Of a stretch of 64,000 nt of DNA, positions 41,037 through 49,049 are shown in pieces. Within the stretch, counting starts at the first letter, position 1. Each line of letters starts with the position of its first letter. The DNA comes from an uncultured Clostridia bacterium (GTDB taxonomy: Bacteria > Bacillota > Clostridia > Christensenellales > Borkfalkiaceae): the NCBI GenBank assembly GCA_934247225.1, contig CAKQJE010000014.1:1-64000 (forward strand). Reading direction: 5' to 3'. Position numbers and translations under genes: made by a program. The notes under the pieces were generated by a model that was given only the letters and a program-made list of their open reading frames with translations, made no database searches and had not been told where the DNA came from.

Positions 41037-41498
41037 ATGAAAACATATCTTATTACGATCTTAATAACGATTGTTCTTATTTCTGTCGTTCAACTCGCGT
41101 TGCCGAAAGGTAAAACGTCCGAAACGGCAACTAAAATATTGTCTTTTGCTTTAATATTTTGTTTTTTAAAGCCGCTCGGGACGTTTTCGCTTAATCTTAT
41201 CGACAGAGATAAGTTAAATTCCGAAATCTCGGGTAGTGTTGCCGCGTTCGGAAACTATGTGGACGAAAACCTCGAAAAATACTATGAAACGTGTTTTTTC
41301 GAGACATTAAAGGCAAACGATCTGATATGTGAAAAGGTAATTGTCGAAATATGCAACAAAAAACTTATAAAAACCGAAATATATTTGAGCAATTTGGTTA
41401 TCGCGGAAAATAACGAGCATATAAATATTAACGTGATTACCGATTACGTCGCCGAAAAATTAGGAATAGACAGAGGTTGTTTGACGGTTTATGGATAA
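41037..41498 (+). CDS. spoIIIAF: Stage III sporulation protein AF
   Basis: SpoIIIAF, 153 aa, has two N-terminal transmembrane helices (about 4-21 and 34-53) and a soluble alpha/beta ring-building-like domain. The LPKGKTSETATKILSFALI stretch is typical. It follows spoIIIAE by 3 bp and overlaps spoIIIAG by 8 bp. Confidence 0.9.
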   Translation: MKTYLITILITIVLISVVQLALPKGKTSETATKILSFALIFCFLKPLGTFSLNLIDRDKLNSEISGSVAAFGNYVDENLEKYYETCFFETLKANDLICEKVIVEICNKKLIKTEIYLSNLVIAENNEHININVITDYVAEKLGIDRGCLTVYG

Positions 41499-41961
41499 CG
41501 AAAAACCAAAAAAAATAAAAAAAGAATACATTGCGGCGATACTTTTATTCGTAGCGGTAGTCGCCGTCGCCTTCTTTTCGTTTAACAAAAGCGGAAATAC
41601 GGAAGCGAAAAGCGACACCGAATATTATGTTTCTTCGCTTGAAACAAAGCTTGAAAAAGCTATTTCGGGAATAGAGGGAGTGAAGAAGGCAAAAGTCGTT
41701 ATAAGCGTGAACGGCGCGGTCGAAAAGGTATATCAGAAAGACGAAAAAAGCGTTACCGAAAACGGAAGAACGACCGTTACCGCAACGACGGTTTTTTCGG
41801 GAGGAAAACCCGTTCAGATAGGTGAAAAATATCCCGAAATAAGCGGAATACTCGTCGTCATAAAAGGGGCGAACGATTTATCCGTAAAAATGAACGTCTT
41901 AGACGCCGTAACCGCTGTTTTCGATATTTCGTGCGATAAAATAAGGATTATTCCGCAATAA
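41491..41961 (+). CDS. spoIIIAG: Stage III sporulation protein AG
   Basis: SpoIIIAG, 156 aa, has one transmembrane helix (about 13-31) and a ring-forming domain in the intermembrane space (YxxxLExKLExAISxIxGVxKAKVVI type sequence). In B. subtilis it forms a large multimeric ring of the channel. The C-terminal GVLVVIKGAND-like stretch (here GILVVIKGANDL) is conserved. Confidence 0.93.
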   Translation: MDNEKPKKIKKEYIAAILLFVAVVAVAFFSFNKSGNTEAKSDTEYYVSSLETKLEKAISGIEGVKKAKVVISVNGAVEKVYQKDEKSVTENGRTTVTATTVFSGGKPVQIGEKYPEISGILVVIKGANDLSVKMNVLDAVTAVFDISCDKIRIIPQ

Positions 41962-42005
41962 AACCTTAATTTAAACAAATAAAAAAATAAAAGGAGATAA
42001 AAACT

Positions 42006-42479
42006 ATGTCAAAAAAGAAAAAGATCATCGTTTTAACATGCATGATCGCCCTGCTTGTAACCACGGCAGTACTCAATTTCGTATTCGCTTCGTCTGTTGC
42101 CGCGAATAACGACGCAACGCCGACCGCGAGCTATTTTTCCGAAGTGAAAGCAACAAGAAACACTTCGAGAAATAAACAACTTGCGCAGATCGACGAAGTT
42201 ATCGCGTCCGAAACGGACAACGAAGAAGCCAAAAAAGAAGCTCTTGCAATGAAGCTTAAAATCTCCAAAATTATGGAGCAGGAAAACCTTCTCGAAAATC
42301 TGATTAAAGCAAAGGGTTACGAAGAGGTGGCTGTCACGATCGGTATGAGTTCGGACAACGTGAGCATTATCGTCAAAGACGCCGAATTCGATCAGGACGA
42401 CGCGATTCTTATTTACACGATATGCGCCAACGAAGTAAACGCTTCCCCCGACAACGTATATATCCAGGCGATTTCGTAA
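42006..42479 (+). CDS. spoIIIAH: Stage III sporulation protein AH
   Basis: SpoIIIAH, 157 aa, has one N-terminal transmembrane helix (about 8-27) and an EscJ-like ring-building domain that binds forespore SpoIIQ. Conserved pieces are SETDNEEAKKEALAMKLKI and LIKAKGYEEVAVTI. AAAGGAGAT lies upstream of the ATG after a 44-bp gap, a stronger site than the other spoIIIA genes have, which could raise its output. It ends the spoIIIA operon. Confidence 0.93.
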   Translation: MSKKKKIIVLTCMIALLVTTAVLNFVFASSVAANNDATPTASYFSEVKATRNTSRNKQLAQIDEVIASETDNEEAKKEALAMKLKISKIMEQENLLENLIKAKGYEEVAVTIGMSSDNVSIIVKDAEFDQDDAILIYTICANEVNASPDNVYIQAIS

Positions 42480-42506
42480 TTGCTTCTAATATATTTCATA
42501 AAACGC

Positions 42507-42535
42507 TTTTCAAAATGAAAAAAATGTGCTATAAT
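42507..42535 (+). promoter_or_regulatory. Promoter of the Asp23 gene
   Basis: TTTTCA (42507-42512), 17-bp spacer, TATAAT (42530-42535). A small AATACTTT/AAAGTATT palindrome follows the -10 box. Confidence 0.65.
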
Positions 42536-42579
42536 ACTTTAAAAAGTATTATACGCCGCGTGGCGAACCGAGGTATAAG

Positions 42580-42933
42580 GTGGCAGATTTTAAAAACAGC
42601 GTTTCAGAAAAAAAAGGCAAAGTCATTTACAATATTGGCATAGTGAAAGGTATTGTAAGGCTTTCCGTGGAAGACGTGCCGGGCGTTGCCATTCAGTACA
42701 CAAAAAGAACCGTTAAAAAAAGTACGGACGGCATTAAGGTCGACTGCGTAAACGGTCTTATAAACGTTGCGGTTACCGTCGACGTGTATTACGGATACGG
42801 AATATCGGACGTTGCGTACGATATTCAGAGAAGCATAAAACACAGCGTCGAATCGATGTCGAAATACAAGATCGGAAATATCGACGTAAAAGTGAACGGG
42901 GTAATTTTCCCCGACGACACCGCAGCGGTTTAA
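42580..42933 (+). CDS. Asp23/Gls24 family envelope stress protein (YqhY-like)
   Basis: Asp23/Gls24/YqhY protein, 117 aa, located as in B. subtilis (yqhY before nusB). Family features are an N-terminal IVKGIVRLSVEDVPGVA segment and KVDCVNGLINVAVTVDVYYGYGI. YqhY influences fatty-acid synthesis through acetyl-CoA carboxylase; accB and accC, normally just upstream, are absent here. The start codon is GTG with GAGG 6 nt upstream. Confidence 0.88.
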   Translation: MADFKNSVSEKKGKVIYNIGIVKGIVRLSVEDVPGVAIQYTKRTVKKSTDGIKVDCVNGLINVAVTVDVYYGYGISDVAYDIQRSIKHSVESMSKYKIGNIDVKVNGVIFPDDTAAV

Positions 42934-42938
42934 TCAGG

Positions 42939-42985
42939 CTGCGATCGGATTTTTCGTTAAACGAAGATTTCGGTCGCGGTCTTTT
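42939..42985 (+). terminator. Probable terminator after the Asp23 gene
   Basis: Nested hairpin: CTGCGATCG (42939-42947) with CGGTCGCGG (42971-42979), and TTCGT/ACGAA inside, then TCTTTT. It runs into the -35 of the nusB promoter. Confidence 0.6.
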
Positions 42986-43036
42986 GACTTTTACAAAGAA
43001 ACATTTATAACTTTCACGTAAGGAAACATTTATAAT
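42984..43036 (+). promoter_or_regulatory. nusB promoter region with a duplicated -10 module
   Basis: TTGACT (42984-42989), 16-bp spacer, TATAAC (43006-43011). The 13-mer GAAACATTTATAA occurs at 42998-43010 and again at 43023-43035, 25 bp apart; the second copy makes a perfect TATAAT (43031-43036). Two tandem starts are possible. Confidence 0.6.
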
Positions 43037-43048
43037 CGGAGAAAAACA

Positions 43049-43447
43049 ATGAGAAGAGATTCGAGAGAGGCGGTTTACAAAATTTTATACGCAGACCTTT
43101 ATTACGAAAACGACAGCGAATTTGAAAAAGAAACAATGGACGAATCCAAGCTTTCGCCCGAAGACAAAGCGTTTGCGGACTCTCTTTTGACAACGATTAA
43201 AGAGCATAAAGAGGAAATAGAGCAAATTATTTCCGAAAATACTCACGGTTACAGTTTTGAAAGAATTTATTCGACCGACAAGTGCGCTTTGTATCTTGCC
43301 GTAGCGGAACTTAAATATTTTCCCGAGATTCCCCCCGTCGTCTCCATAGACGAAGCTCTTGCGCTCGTTCGCAAATATTCGACCGAAGAAAGCCTTAATT
43401 TCGTAAACGGAATTCTTGCTTCGGTAAAAAAACAATCGGAGGCGTGA
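43049..43447 (+). CDS. nusB: Transcription antitermination factor NusB
   Basis: NusB, 132 aa, binds boxA RNA with S10 (NusE) for rRNA antitermination. N-terminal RRDSREAVYKILY and C-terminal EALALVRKYSTEESLNFVNGILASV are clear family sequences. CGGAG precedes the ATG. folD follows by 1 bp, as part of the classic nusB-folD-ispA-tlyA cluster. Confidence 0.95.
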   Translation: MRRDSREAVYKILYADLYYENDSEFEKETMDESKLSPEDKAFADSLLTTIKEHKEEIEQIISENTHGYSFERIYSTDKCALYLAVAELKYFPEIPPVVSIDEALALVRKYSTEESLNFVNGILASVKKQSEA

Positions 43448-43448
43448 A

Positions 43449-44300
43449 ATGGCGATAATCGACGGAAAACTCGTTGCAAAAACGATAAGAGAGGATTTAA
43501 AAAACAAAATTTCGGAGGCTTACGACTCTTACGGCAAAAAATTCAAACTTTCCGTTATCATCGCGGGCGACGATCCGGCTTCCGAAATCTACGTCAGAAA
43601 CAAGAGCAAAGCCTGCGAAGAAGCGGGAATTATTTCCGAAACGATCAGGCTTCCTGCCGACGTTTCGCAGGAAGAATTGGAGTTAACCGTAAATAATCTC
43701 GTAAACGACGATACCGTCGACGGAATTCTCGTTCAGCTTCCGCTTCCGAAAGGACTTGACGAAAAAAAGGTTTTAAAGCTTATTCCGCCCGAAAAAGACG
43801 TGGACGGATTCAGCGACAGTAACGTCGGAAGATTAACTCTTTTTTCGGACGACGCCCTCTATTCCTGCACTCCGCACGGAATTATGAAGCTGCTTGAATT
43901 TTATAACGTTCCGCTTTGCGGAAAACACGCGGTTGTGGTCGGGAGAAGCAACATTGTAGGGAAACCTATGGCTTTGATGCTCCTTAGGAAAGACTGTACC
44001 GTGACGGTTTGTCACAGCAAAACGGTAAACCTCGCGGAATTTACGAAAACAGCAGATATTCTCGTTTGCGCCGTCGGGAAAAAACACCTTATAACGGCGG
44101 ATATGGTTAAAGACGGCGCGATTGTCGTCGACGCCGGCATGAACAGAGAAAACGGTAAACTTTACGGCGACGTTGACTACGACGAAGTGAGCAAAAAAGC
44201 CTCTTTGATAACGCCTGTTCCGGGCGGAGTCGGTCCTATGACTATTACGATGCTTTTATATAACACATACATTGCGGGAATGAGGAAAACAACTAAATGA
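43449..44300 (+). CDS. folD: Methylenetetrahydrofolate dehydrogenase/cyclohydrolase FolD
   Basis: Bifunctional FolD, 283 aa, oxidising methylene-THF to methenyl-THF and hydrolysing it to formyl-THF. Family motifs are YVRNKSKACEEAGI, VQLPLPKGLDE, PPEKDVDGF and the dinucleotide motif GRSNIVGKPMA. GGAGG precedes the ATG. Normally xseA and xseB follow; here ispA overlaps folD by 4 bp, so the exonuclease VII genes have been lost from this place. Confidence 0.97.
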   Translation: MAIIDGKLVAKTIREDLKNKISEAYDSYGKKFKLSVIIAGDDPASEIYVRNKSKACEEAGIISETIRLPADVSQEELELTVNNLVNDDTVDGILVQLPLPKGLDEKKVLKLIPPEKDVDGFSDSNVGRLTLFSDDALYSCTPHGIMKLLEFYNVPLCGKHAVVVGRSNIVGKPMALMLLRKDCTVTVCHSKTVNLAEFTKTADILVCAVGKKHLITADMVKDGAIVVDAGMNRENGKLYGDVDYDEVSKKASLITPVPGGVGPMTITMLLYNTYIAGMRKTTK

Positions 44301-45166
44301 CGGACTCGGAATTCAATTCAAAATATTCCTGTTTTATCGAGGATTTTATAAAGTATTCCGAAACCGCTTTCGAGAAATTATCCACTCCGAATAATCTTGC
44401 CGACGCAATGAAATACAGCTTTTTCGCAGGCGGAAAACGTATAAGACCCGTTCTTATGCTTGCTTTCGGAGAAACGGTTGGCATAGATAAACGCCGCCTC
44501 ATACCGTTTGCTTTCGGCTTGGAATGCATACATACTTATTCGCTCATACACGACGATTTGCCATGTATGGATAACGACGTTATTCGCCGCGGAAAGCCGA
44601 CTTGTCACGTTCGCTACGGAGAAGCCGTCGCGCTTCTGGCGGGCGACGCGCTTTTAAATTACGCGTTCGAGCATATTCTCGGTAAAATTTCGGATAAGAG
44701 CGAAATCGAAGCATTGAAATTTTTGGCAGAATGCTCGGGAAGCAAGGGGATGGTTTCGGGACAAGCTTCGGATAAAGAAAACGAAGGAAAAACCGAAATC
44801 GACGAAAACAGGCTGTTCGAAACTTACGATTTGAAAACGGGAAAGCTTCTCACCGCGCCTTTTGTCGTTCCCGCTATTTTGAGCGGAGATAAAAAAATAA
44901 TCGAAATCGCCGCACAAACAGGCGAATATTTCGGAAAAGCTTTTCAATTTGCGGATGATCTGAAAGACGTAAATCTTACGTCCGAACAAACGGGAAAAAC
45001 CTCGGGCAAAGACGCACGCGAAGGAAAATTTACATCGGTTTTTTTCTACGGCAAAGAAAACGTTAAAACGGAAATTAAAAAATTGACCGACAAATGCTTC
45101 GATTTACTCGATAAATTCGATAATTCTGACTTTTTGAAATACATTATCAATTCGGTGAATCGATGA
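44297..45166 (+). CDS. ispA: Farnesyl (short-chain polyprenyl) diphosphate synthase
   Basis: IspA-type trans-prenyltransferase, 289 aa. The first Asp-rich motif is the DDLPCMDND type in HDDLPCMD (about residue 85), with RRGKPTCH after it; the second is FADDLKDV (about 217). It makes farnesyl diphosphate from IPP and DMAPP for undecaprenyl and quinone-type lipids. The supply gene dxs lies at 59069-60874 rather than next door. It overlaps both neighbours by 4 bp. Confidence 0.95.
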   Translation: MTDSEFNSKYSCFIEDFIKYSETAFEKLSTPNNLADAMKYSFFAGGKRIRPVLMLAFGETVGIDKRRLIPFAFGLECIHTYSLIHDDLPCMDNDVIRRGKPTCHVRYGEAVALLAGDALLNYAFEHILGKISDKSEIEALKFLAECSGSKGMVSGQASDKENEGKTEIDENRLFETYDLKTGKLLTAPFVVPAILSGDKKIIEIAAQTGEYFGKAFQFADDLKDVNLTSEQTGKTSGKDAREGKFTSVFFYGKENVKTEIKKLTDKCFDLLDKFDNSDFLKYIINSVNR

Positions 45167-45936
45167 GACTCGACGCATATTTATTTTCTCTGAAAAAATA
45201 CGTTTCGAGGACAAAAGCAGCCGAAGCGGTCGAAAAGGGGTATGTTTCCGTCAACGGAAAAGTTATAACTAAATCTTCTTACTCCGTTTCGGACGCAGAC
45301 AAAATAATCATAACCGAAAACGACGAATTCGTTTCCAACGGAGGTTATAAGCTCGAAAAAGCGTTTTGCGATTTCGGCTTTTCAGTCAAGGATCTTGTAA
45401 TGGCGGATGTCGGAGCGAGTACGGGCGGATTTACCGATTGTCTTCTGCGCCGCGGAGCAAAAAAAGTATTCGCTTTGGACGTCGGAGAAAGTCAACTGAG
45501 TGAAAAACTCGACAAAGACAAAAGAGTTGTTGTTATCGACAATTTCAACGCAAGGGAAATGAACGTTTCAACGTTCGGCGAGCCTTTGGACGGAGTAACC
45601 TGCGACGTAAGTTTTATTTCTTTAACGTATATTCTTAAACCCGTATTCGACGTTTTAAAGGATGACGGTTTCGCCGTCGTGCTTTTAAAACCGCAGTTCG
45701 AATGCGGAAAAAAAGAACTTAACAAAAACGGGATAGTGACGAACGTTAAAGCAAAAATCGATTGCGCGCAAAAAATAAAAAATTACGCTGTTTCGGTCGG
45801 ACTTATACCTGTTGCGTTTACAAACGCGCCGATAAGAAGCGGGAAAAATACGGAATATCTGTTTTATTTGAAAAAAGGAAACGAAAACGCTGTTTCGGAC
45901 AGCGAAATAATAAAAACAATTCAGAGTAATACTTAA
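45163..45936 (+). CDS. tlyA: TlyA family 16S/23S rRNA 2'-O-methyltransferase
   Basis: TlyA/YqxC, 257 aa: N-terminal S4 domain (residues 1-60) and FtsJ-like methyltransferase with SAM motif ADVGASTGGFTDCLL (about 82-96), DVSFISLTYILKP and LLKPQFE. It methylates ribose in 16S and/or 23S rRNA; members affect capreomycin sensitivity. GGTGA before the ATG lies in the ispA end. Position matches B. subtilis yqxC, without dxs before it. Confidence 0.93.
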   Translation: MRLDAYLFSLKKYVSRTKAAEAVEKGYVSVNGKVITKSSYSVSDADKIIITENDEFVSNGGYKLEKAFCDFGFSVKDLVMADVGASTGGFTDCLLRRGAKKVFALDVGESQLSEKLDKDKRVVVIDNFNAREMNVSTFGEPLDGVTCDVSFISLTYILKPVFDVLKDDGFAVVLLKPQFECGKKELNKNGIVTNVKAKIDCAQKIKNYAVSVGLIPVAFTNAPIRSGKNTEYLFYLKKGNENAVSDSEIIKTIQSNT

Positions 45937-45942
45937 ATCGAA

Positions 45943-46728
45943 ATGAAAAATATAGCGATTTTTGAAAAACTTAACGACGGCGACAATAAATCGTTTAAAG
46001 CGGAATTCGAAAAACTGCTCGGAAACGATTTTAACTGTTTTTTACTTGACAACAGTAATGAAAAGCCCGATTTAATCGTCGTATTCGGCGGAGACGGGAC
46101 GATTTTGAAAGTCGCGCCGAAAGCTCTCGAACTCGACGTTCCGATTCTTTCGGTAAATACGGGAACCGTCGGTTTTTTAAGCGGATACGAATCAAACGAT
46201 CTCGAAAAATGCGTCGAAGACATAAGGAATAATAATCTTTTCGTTTCCGAAAGAAGCGTTTTAAAAGTGGAGACAAACGGAAAGATATACACAGCTTTAA
46301 ACGACGCCGTAATCGAAAGAGACCGTTCGATAGAGGGAATGACGATCGTTTCCAAACTCGACGTTTTAATAGACTCTCAGCTCGTTTACAACCTTTCTTC
46401 GGACGGAGTGATAGTATCGACGCCCACAGGGTCACCGGCATACTCTCTGTCGGCGGGCGGAGCGGTTCTTGCGCCCGTTTTAAAATCGTTTATCGTAACG
46501 CCGATATGCCCGCATTCGCTCGGAACCCGCCCGGTTGTATATGACGATCAGAGCAATCTGTCGGTTAAGGTGTGTCGTAATTCGTGCGACTGTGTTTTAA
46601 GCGTGGACGGGAAACCTGTGGAAAAGCTTAAATTTTCTTCGGAAGTAACTGTTTCGAAATATGAAAAACTTTTAAAAATCATAGATAATAACAGTAATTT
46701 TTATAATAAAATACACAACAAACTTTAA
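45943..46728 (+). CDS. nadK: NAD kinase
   Basis: ATP-NAD kinase, 261 aa, producing NADP. Motifs: GGDGTILK (about 47-54), LNDAVIER (the usual NE motif reads ND), and the Gly-rich TPTGSPAYSLSAGG (about 165-178). Position between tlyA and argR matches many Firmicutes. There is no ribosome site in the 6-bp gap after tlyA, so translation is probably coupled. Confidence 0.95.
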   Translation: MKNIAIFEKLNDGDNKSFKAEFEKLLGNDFNCFLLDNSNEKPDLIVVFGGDGTILKVAPKALELDVPILSVNTGTVGFLSGYESNDLEKCVEDIRNNNLFVSERSVLKVETNGKIYTALNDAVIERDRSIEGMTIVSKLDVLIDSQLVYNLSSDGVIVSTPTGSPAYSLSAGGAVLAPVLKSFIVTPICPHSLGTRPVVYDDQSNLSVKVCRNSCDCVLSVDGKPVEKLKFSSEVTVSKYEKLLKIIDNNSNFYNKIHNKL

Positions 46729-46737
46729 GGTGAGGAT

Positions 46738-47190
46738 ATGGGTAAAAAATCTCGGCAGAACAAGATTCTCGAAATAATCGCGTCAAGCGAAATAGACACG
46801 CAGGAGGAGCTTGCGCAAATTCTGAACGCTTGCGGATTTATCGTTACGCAGGCGACCGTTTCGAGAGATATCAAAGAACTCGGACTTATAAAAATTAACG
46901 GAGTAAAGAGAAAACATAAATATTCGGTAACGGGTTTTGCAAGCGATACAACGCATGACGATAAGTTCCTTAATTTATTCAGAAATTGCGTTGTGGATAT
47001 AATTCGCGCTAAAAATCTCGTGGTTGTCAGAACTCTCGGCGGAAACGGAAATTCGGCCGGCGTTCTCGTTGACAAACTGAAAATTTCGGAAGTCGTCGGG
47101 AGCGTTGCGGGCGACGACACGCTTTTGATTGTCACACATTCCGAAAGAGACGCGGAAATCGTAGTTTCAATGCTGAAAAAACTTTTATAA
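46738..47190 (+). CDS. argR: Arginine repressor ArgR/AhrC
   Basis: ArgR, 150 aa. The N-terminal winged helix has EELAQILNACGFIVTQATVSRDIKEL, and the C-terminal hexamerisation domain has SVAGDDTLLIV, the arginine-binding region. It represses arginine synthesis and activates catabolism with arginine as co-effector. AAGGTGAGG precedes the ATG. recN follows 21 bp later, a very common pairing. Confidence 0.95.
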   Translation: MGKKSRQNKILEIIASSEIDTQEELAQILNACGFIVTQATVSRDIKELGLIKINGVKRKHKYSVTGFASDTTHDDKFLNLFRNCVVDIIRAKNLVVVRTLGGNGNSAGVLVDKLKISEVVGSVAGDDTLLIVTHSERDAEIVVSMLKKLL

Positions 47191-47211
47191 TTTACGAATT
47201 TATCTAAAAAA

Positions 47212-48915
47212 ATGCTTAAATCGCTATATCTTAAAAACATAGCTTTGATTGACGAAGCGAACATAGAATTCGAAAACGGTCTGAACGTTTTATCGGGCGA
47301 AACGGGATCGGGGAAATCGGTTATTATCGACTCGATAAATTTCGTTCTCGGTGCAAAAGCCGACAAGTCGATGATTCGTTACGGCGAAAACGACTGTATG
47401 GCGACTGCCGTTTTCGATATTTCCGACCTGACTAACGTAAAATCGGTATTAAACGATCTCGGTCTGGATGACGCGGACGAACTTATCGTAACAAGAAAGC
47501 TTTCGGCTGACTCCAAAAATACCATAAGAGTAAACGGAATGCCTTTTACCGCGGGAATGCTTAAATCGATTACGGCATTGCTTGTCGACGTTCACGGACA
47601 GAGCGAACATTATTCTTTGCTTAAAGAATCGGAACAACTCGGCGTTCTCGATAAGTTTGCAGGTGATAAACTTTCCGCGATGAAAGAGGAATGCCGCTTT
47701 GTTTGCGATAAACTTAAAGATATTGACGAAAAATTAAAATCTTTCGGCGGAAGCGAAAGCGAAAGGGCGATAAGAGCGGACATTCTAAAATTCCAGATTG
47801 ACGAAATCAAAAACGCAGAAATAAAACCGGGCGAAGAAGACGAACTTACCGTTCAAAAAAAGAAAATTCAGAGCGCGGAAAAGCTTTCCGAAGCCTTCTT
47901 GACCGTTCAGAACGCTTTAAGCGGCGAAAATTGCGCTATCGATTATATCAATTCGGCTTTGCGCGGTCTTTCGCCCGTTACTTCGATAGACAGCGAATAC
48001 GAAAGTTTATTCGACAGACTTAAATCCGCGGCGGACGAGCTTGACGATATTTCTTCGCTTGCGGAGTCGTTTCTCGAAAACGTCGATGTCGACGCGGACT
48101 CGGCAGATAAAGTCGAAGAAAGACTCGATAAAATCAAAACTCTTAAAAGAAAATACGGGCAGTCGGAAGAAGAAATTCTCGAATTTCTCGATAAAGCCGA
48201 AAGCGATTACAATAAACTTATAGATTTCGACGCCGAATATTCCAAGCTTTGCGCCGAAAAAGAAAAAGAATTAAAGAATTTAAACAGAATTTACGGCGAA
48301 ATGTCCGAAATACGCAAATCGACAGCCGATAAACTCAAAGGCAGAATTTCAGACGAATTAAAACAACTCGGAATGAAAAACGCGACTTTCGAAATTTCAT
48401 TTTCGCCTTTAAAGGAAGCCGACGGATCGAAATATTCCGCAAACGGCGGAGATATGGTGGAATTTTTGTTTTCGGCAAACCTCGGCGAACCCGTAAAAAC
48501 GATGTCGAAGATCATAAGCGGCGGCGAAATGAGCAGATTTATGCTTTCGTTAAAAACGGTAATTTCGTCTTATCACAGCATTTCGACTTACATTTTCGAT
48601 GAAATAGACGCGGGCATAAGCGGTAAAACAGCCGAAACGGTTGCCGAGAAATTTTCTCAGATCGCAAAAAACATTCAGGTGATAGCCATATCGCATTTAC
48701 CGCAGATAGTTTCGTTTTCGGACGCGTCGTTTAAAATTTCGAAATATTCCACCGATGAAAAGACGTTTACGGCGATAGAAAAGCTTGACGAAAACGGCAA
48801 AATCGAAGAGATTGTTCGTCTGGTCGGAGGAGATATGTCGAGCGCGTCTGCCGTGAGTCACGCCAAAGAGATGATAGAAAAAGCCGATTTATACAAAAAA
48901 TCCACAGCTATTTAA
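47212..48915 (+). CDS. recN: DNA repair protein RecN
   Basis: RecN, 567 aa, an SMC-like ATPase for double-strand break repair. N-terminal Walker A is GETGSGKSVIID (residues about 30-41), two coiled-coil arms (about 155-375) flank a short hinge, and the C-terminal half has SGGEMSRFML and FDEIDAGISG. No ribosome site is seen in TTATCTAAAAAA before the ATG; a TATAAT lies at 47186-47191 inside the argR end. No SOS box is visible upstream although recN is often LexA-controlled. Confidence 0.96.
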   Translation: MLKSLYLKNIALIDEANIEFENGLNVLSGETGSGKSVIIDSINFVLGAKADKSMIRYGENDCMATAVFDISDLTNVKSVLNDLGLDDADELIVTRKLSADSKNTIRVNGMPFTAGMLKSITALLVDVHGQSEHYSLLKESEQLGVLDKFAGDKLSAMKEECRFVCDKLKDIDEKLKSFGGSESERAIRADILKFQIDEIKNAEIKPGEEDELTVQKKKIQSAEKLSEAFLTVQNALSGENCAIDYINSALRGLSPVTSIDSEYESLFDRLKSAADELDDISSLAESFLENVDVDADSADKVEERLDKIKTLKRKYGQSEEEILEFLDKAESDYNKLIDFDAEYSKLCAEKEKELKNLNRIYGEMSEIRKSTADKLKGRISDELKQLGMKNATFEISFSPLKEADGSKYSANGGDMVEFLFSANLGEPVKTMSKIISGGEMSRFMLSLKTVISSYHSISTYIFDEIDAGISGKTAETVAEKFSQIAKNIQVIAISHLPQIVSFSDASFKISKYSTDEKTFTAIEKLDENGKIEEIVRLVGGDMSSASAVSHAKEMIEKADLYKKSTAI

Positions 48916-48930
48916 AATTTAATAACTATT

Positions 48931-48967
48931 AACCGATTGCGCGAAATTTTTCGACCGATCGGTTTTT
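48931..48967 (+). terminator. Terminator after recN
   Basis: AACCGAT (48931-48937) / ATCGGTT (48958-48964), inner GCGAAA/TTTTCG pairing, T6. Confidence 0.88.
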
Positions 48968-48968
48968 T

Positions 48969-48998
48969 GTATATCTGTATTTTTTCGGCACATACTAC
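48969..48998 (+). promoter_or_regulatory. Possible sigma-E-like promoter of spoIVB
   Basis: GTATATC (48969-48975), 15-bp spacer, CATACTAC (48991-48998). The -10 matches the sigma-E consensus CATACAMT at 6 of 8 and the -35 at 5 of 7. spoIVB is a forespore gene in B. subtilis, so this reading is doubtful. Confidence 0.3.
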
Positions 48999-49049
48999 AT
49001 CCGACGAGCAGGCGAATAAGCAGTATCGTTTTTAAGGCAAGGAGATTAC

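Noticed and set aside
47186..47212. recN as another leaderless gene.
   Set aside because: The TATAAT is 20 nt from the ATG and no convincing -35 is seen, so the geometry does not match the others, although it also lacks a ribosome site.
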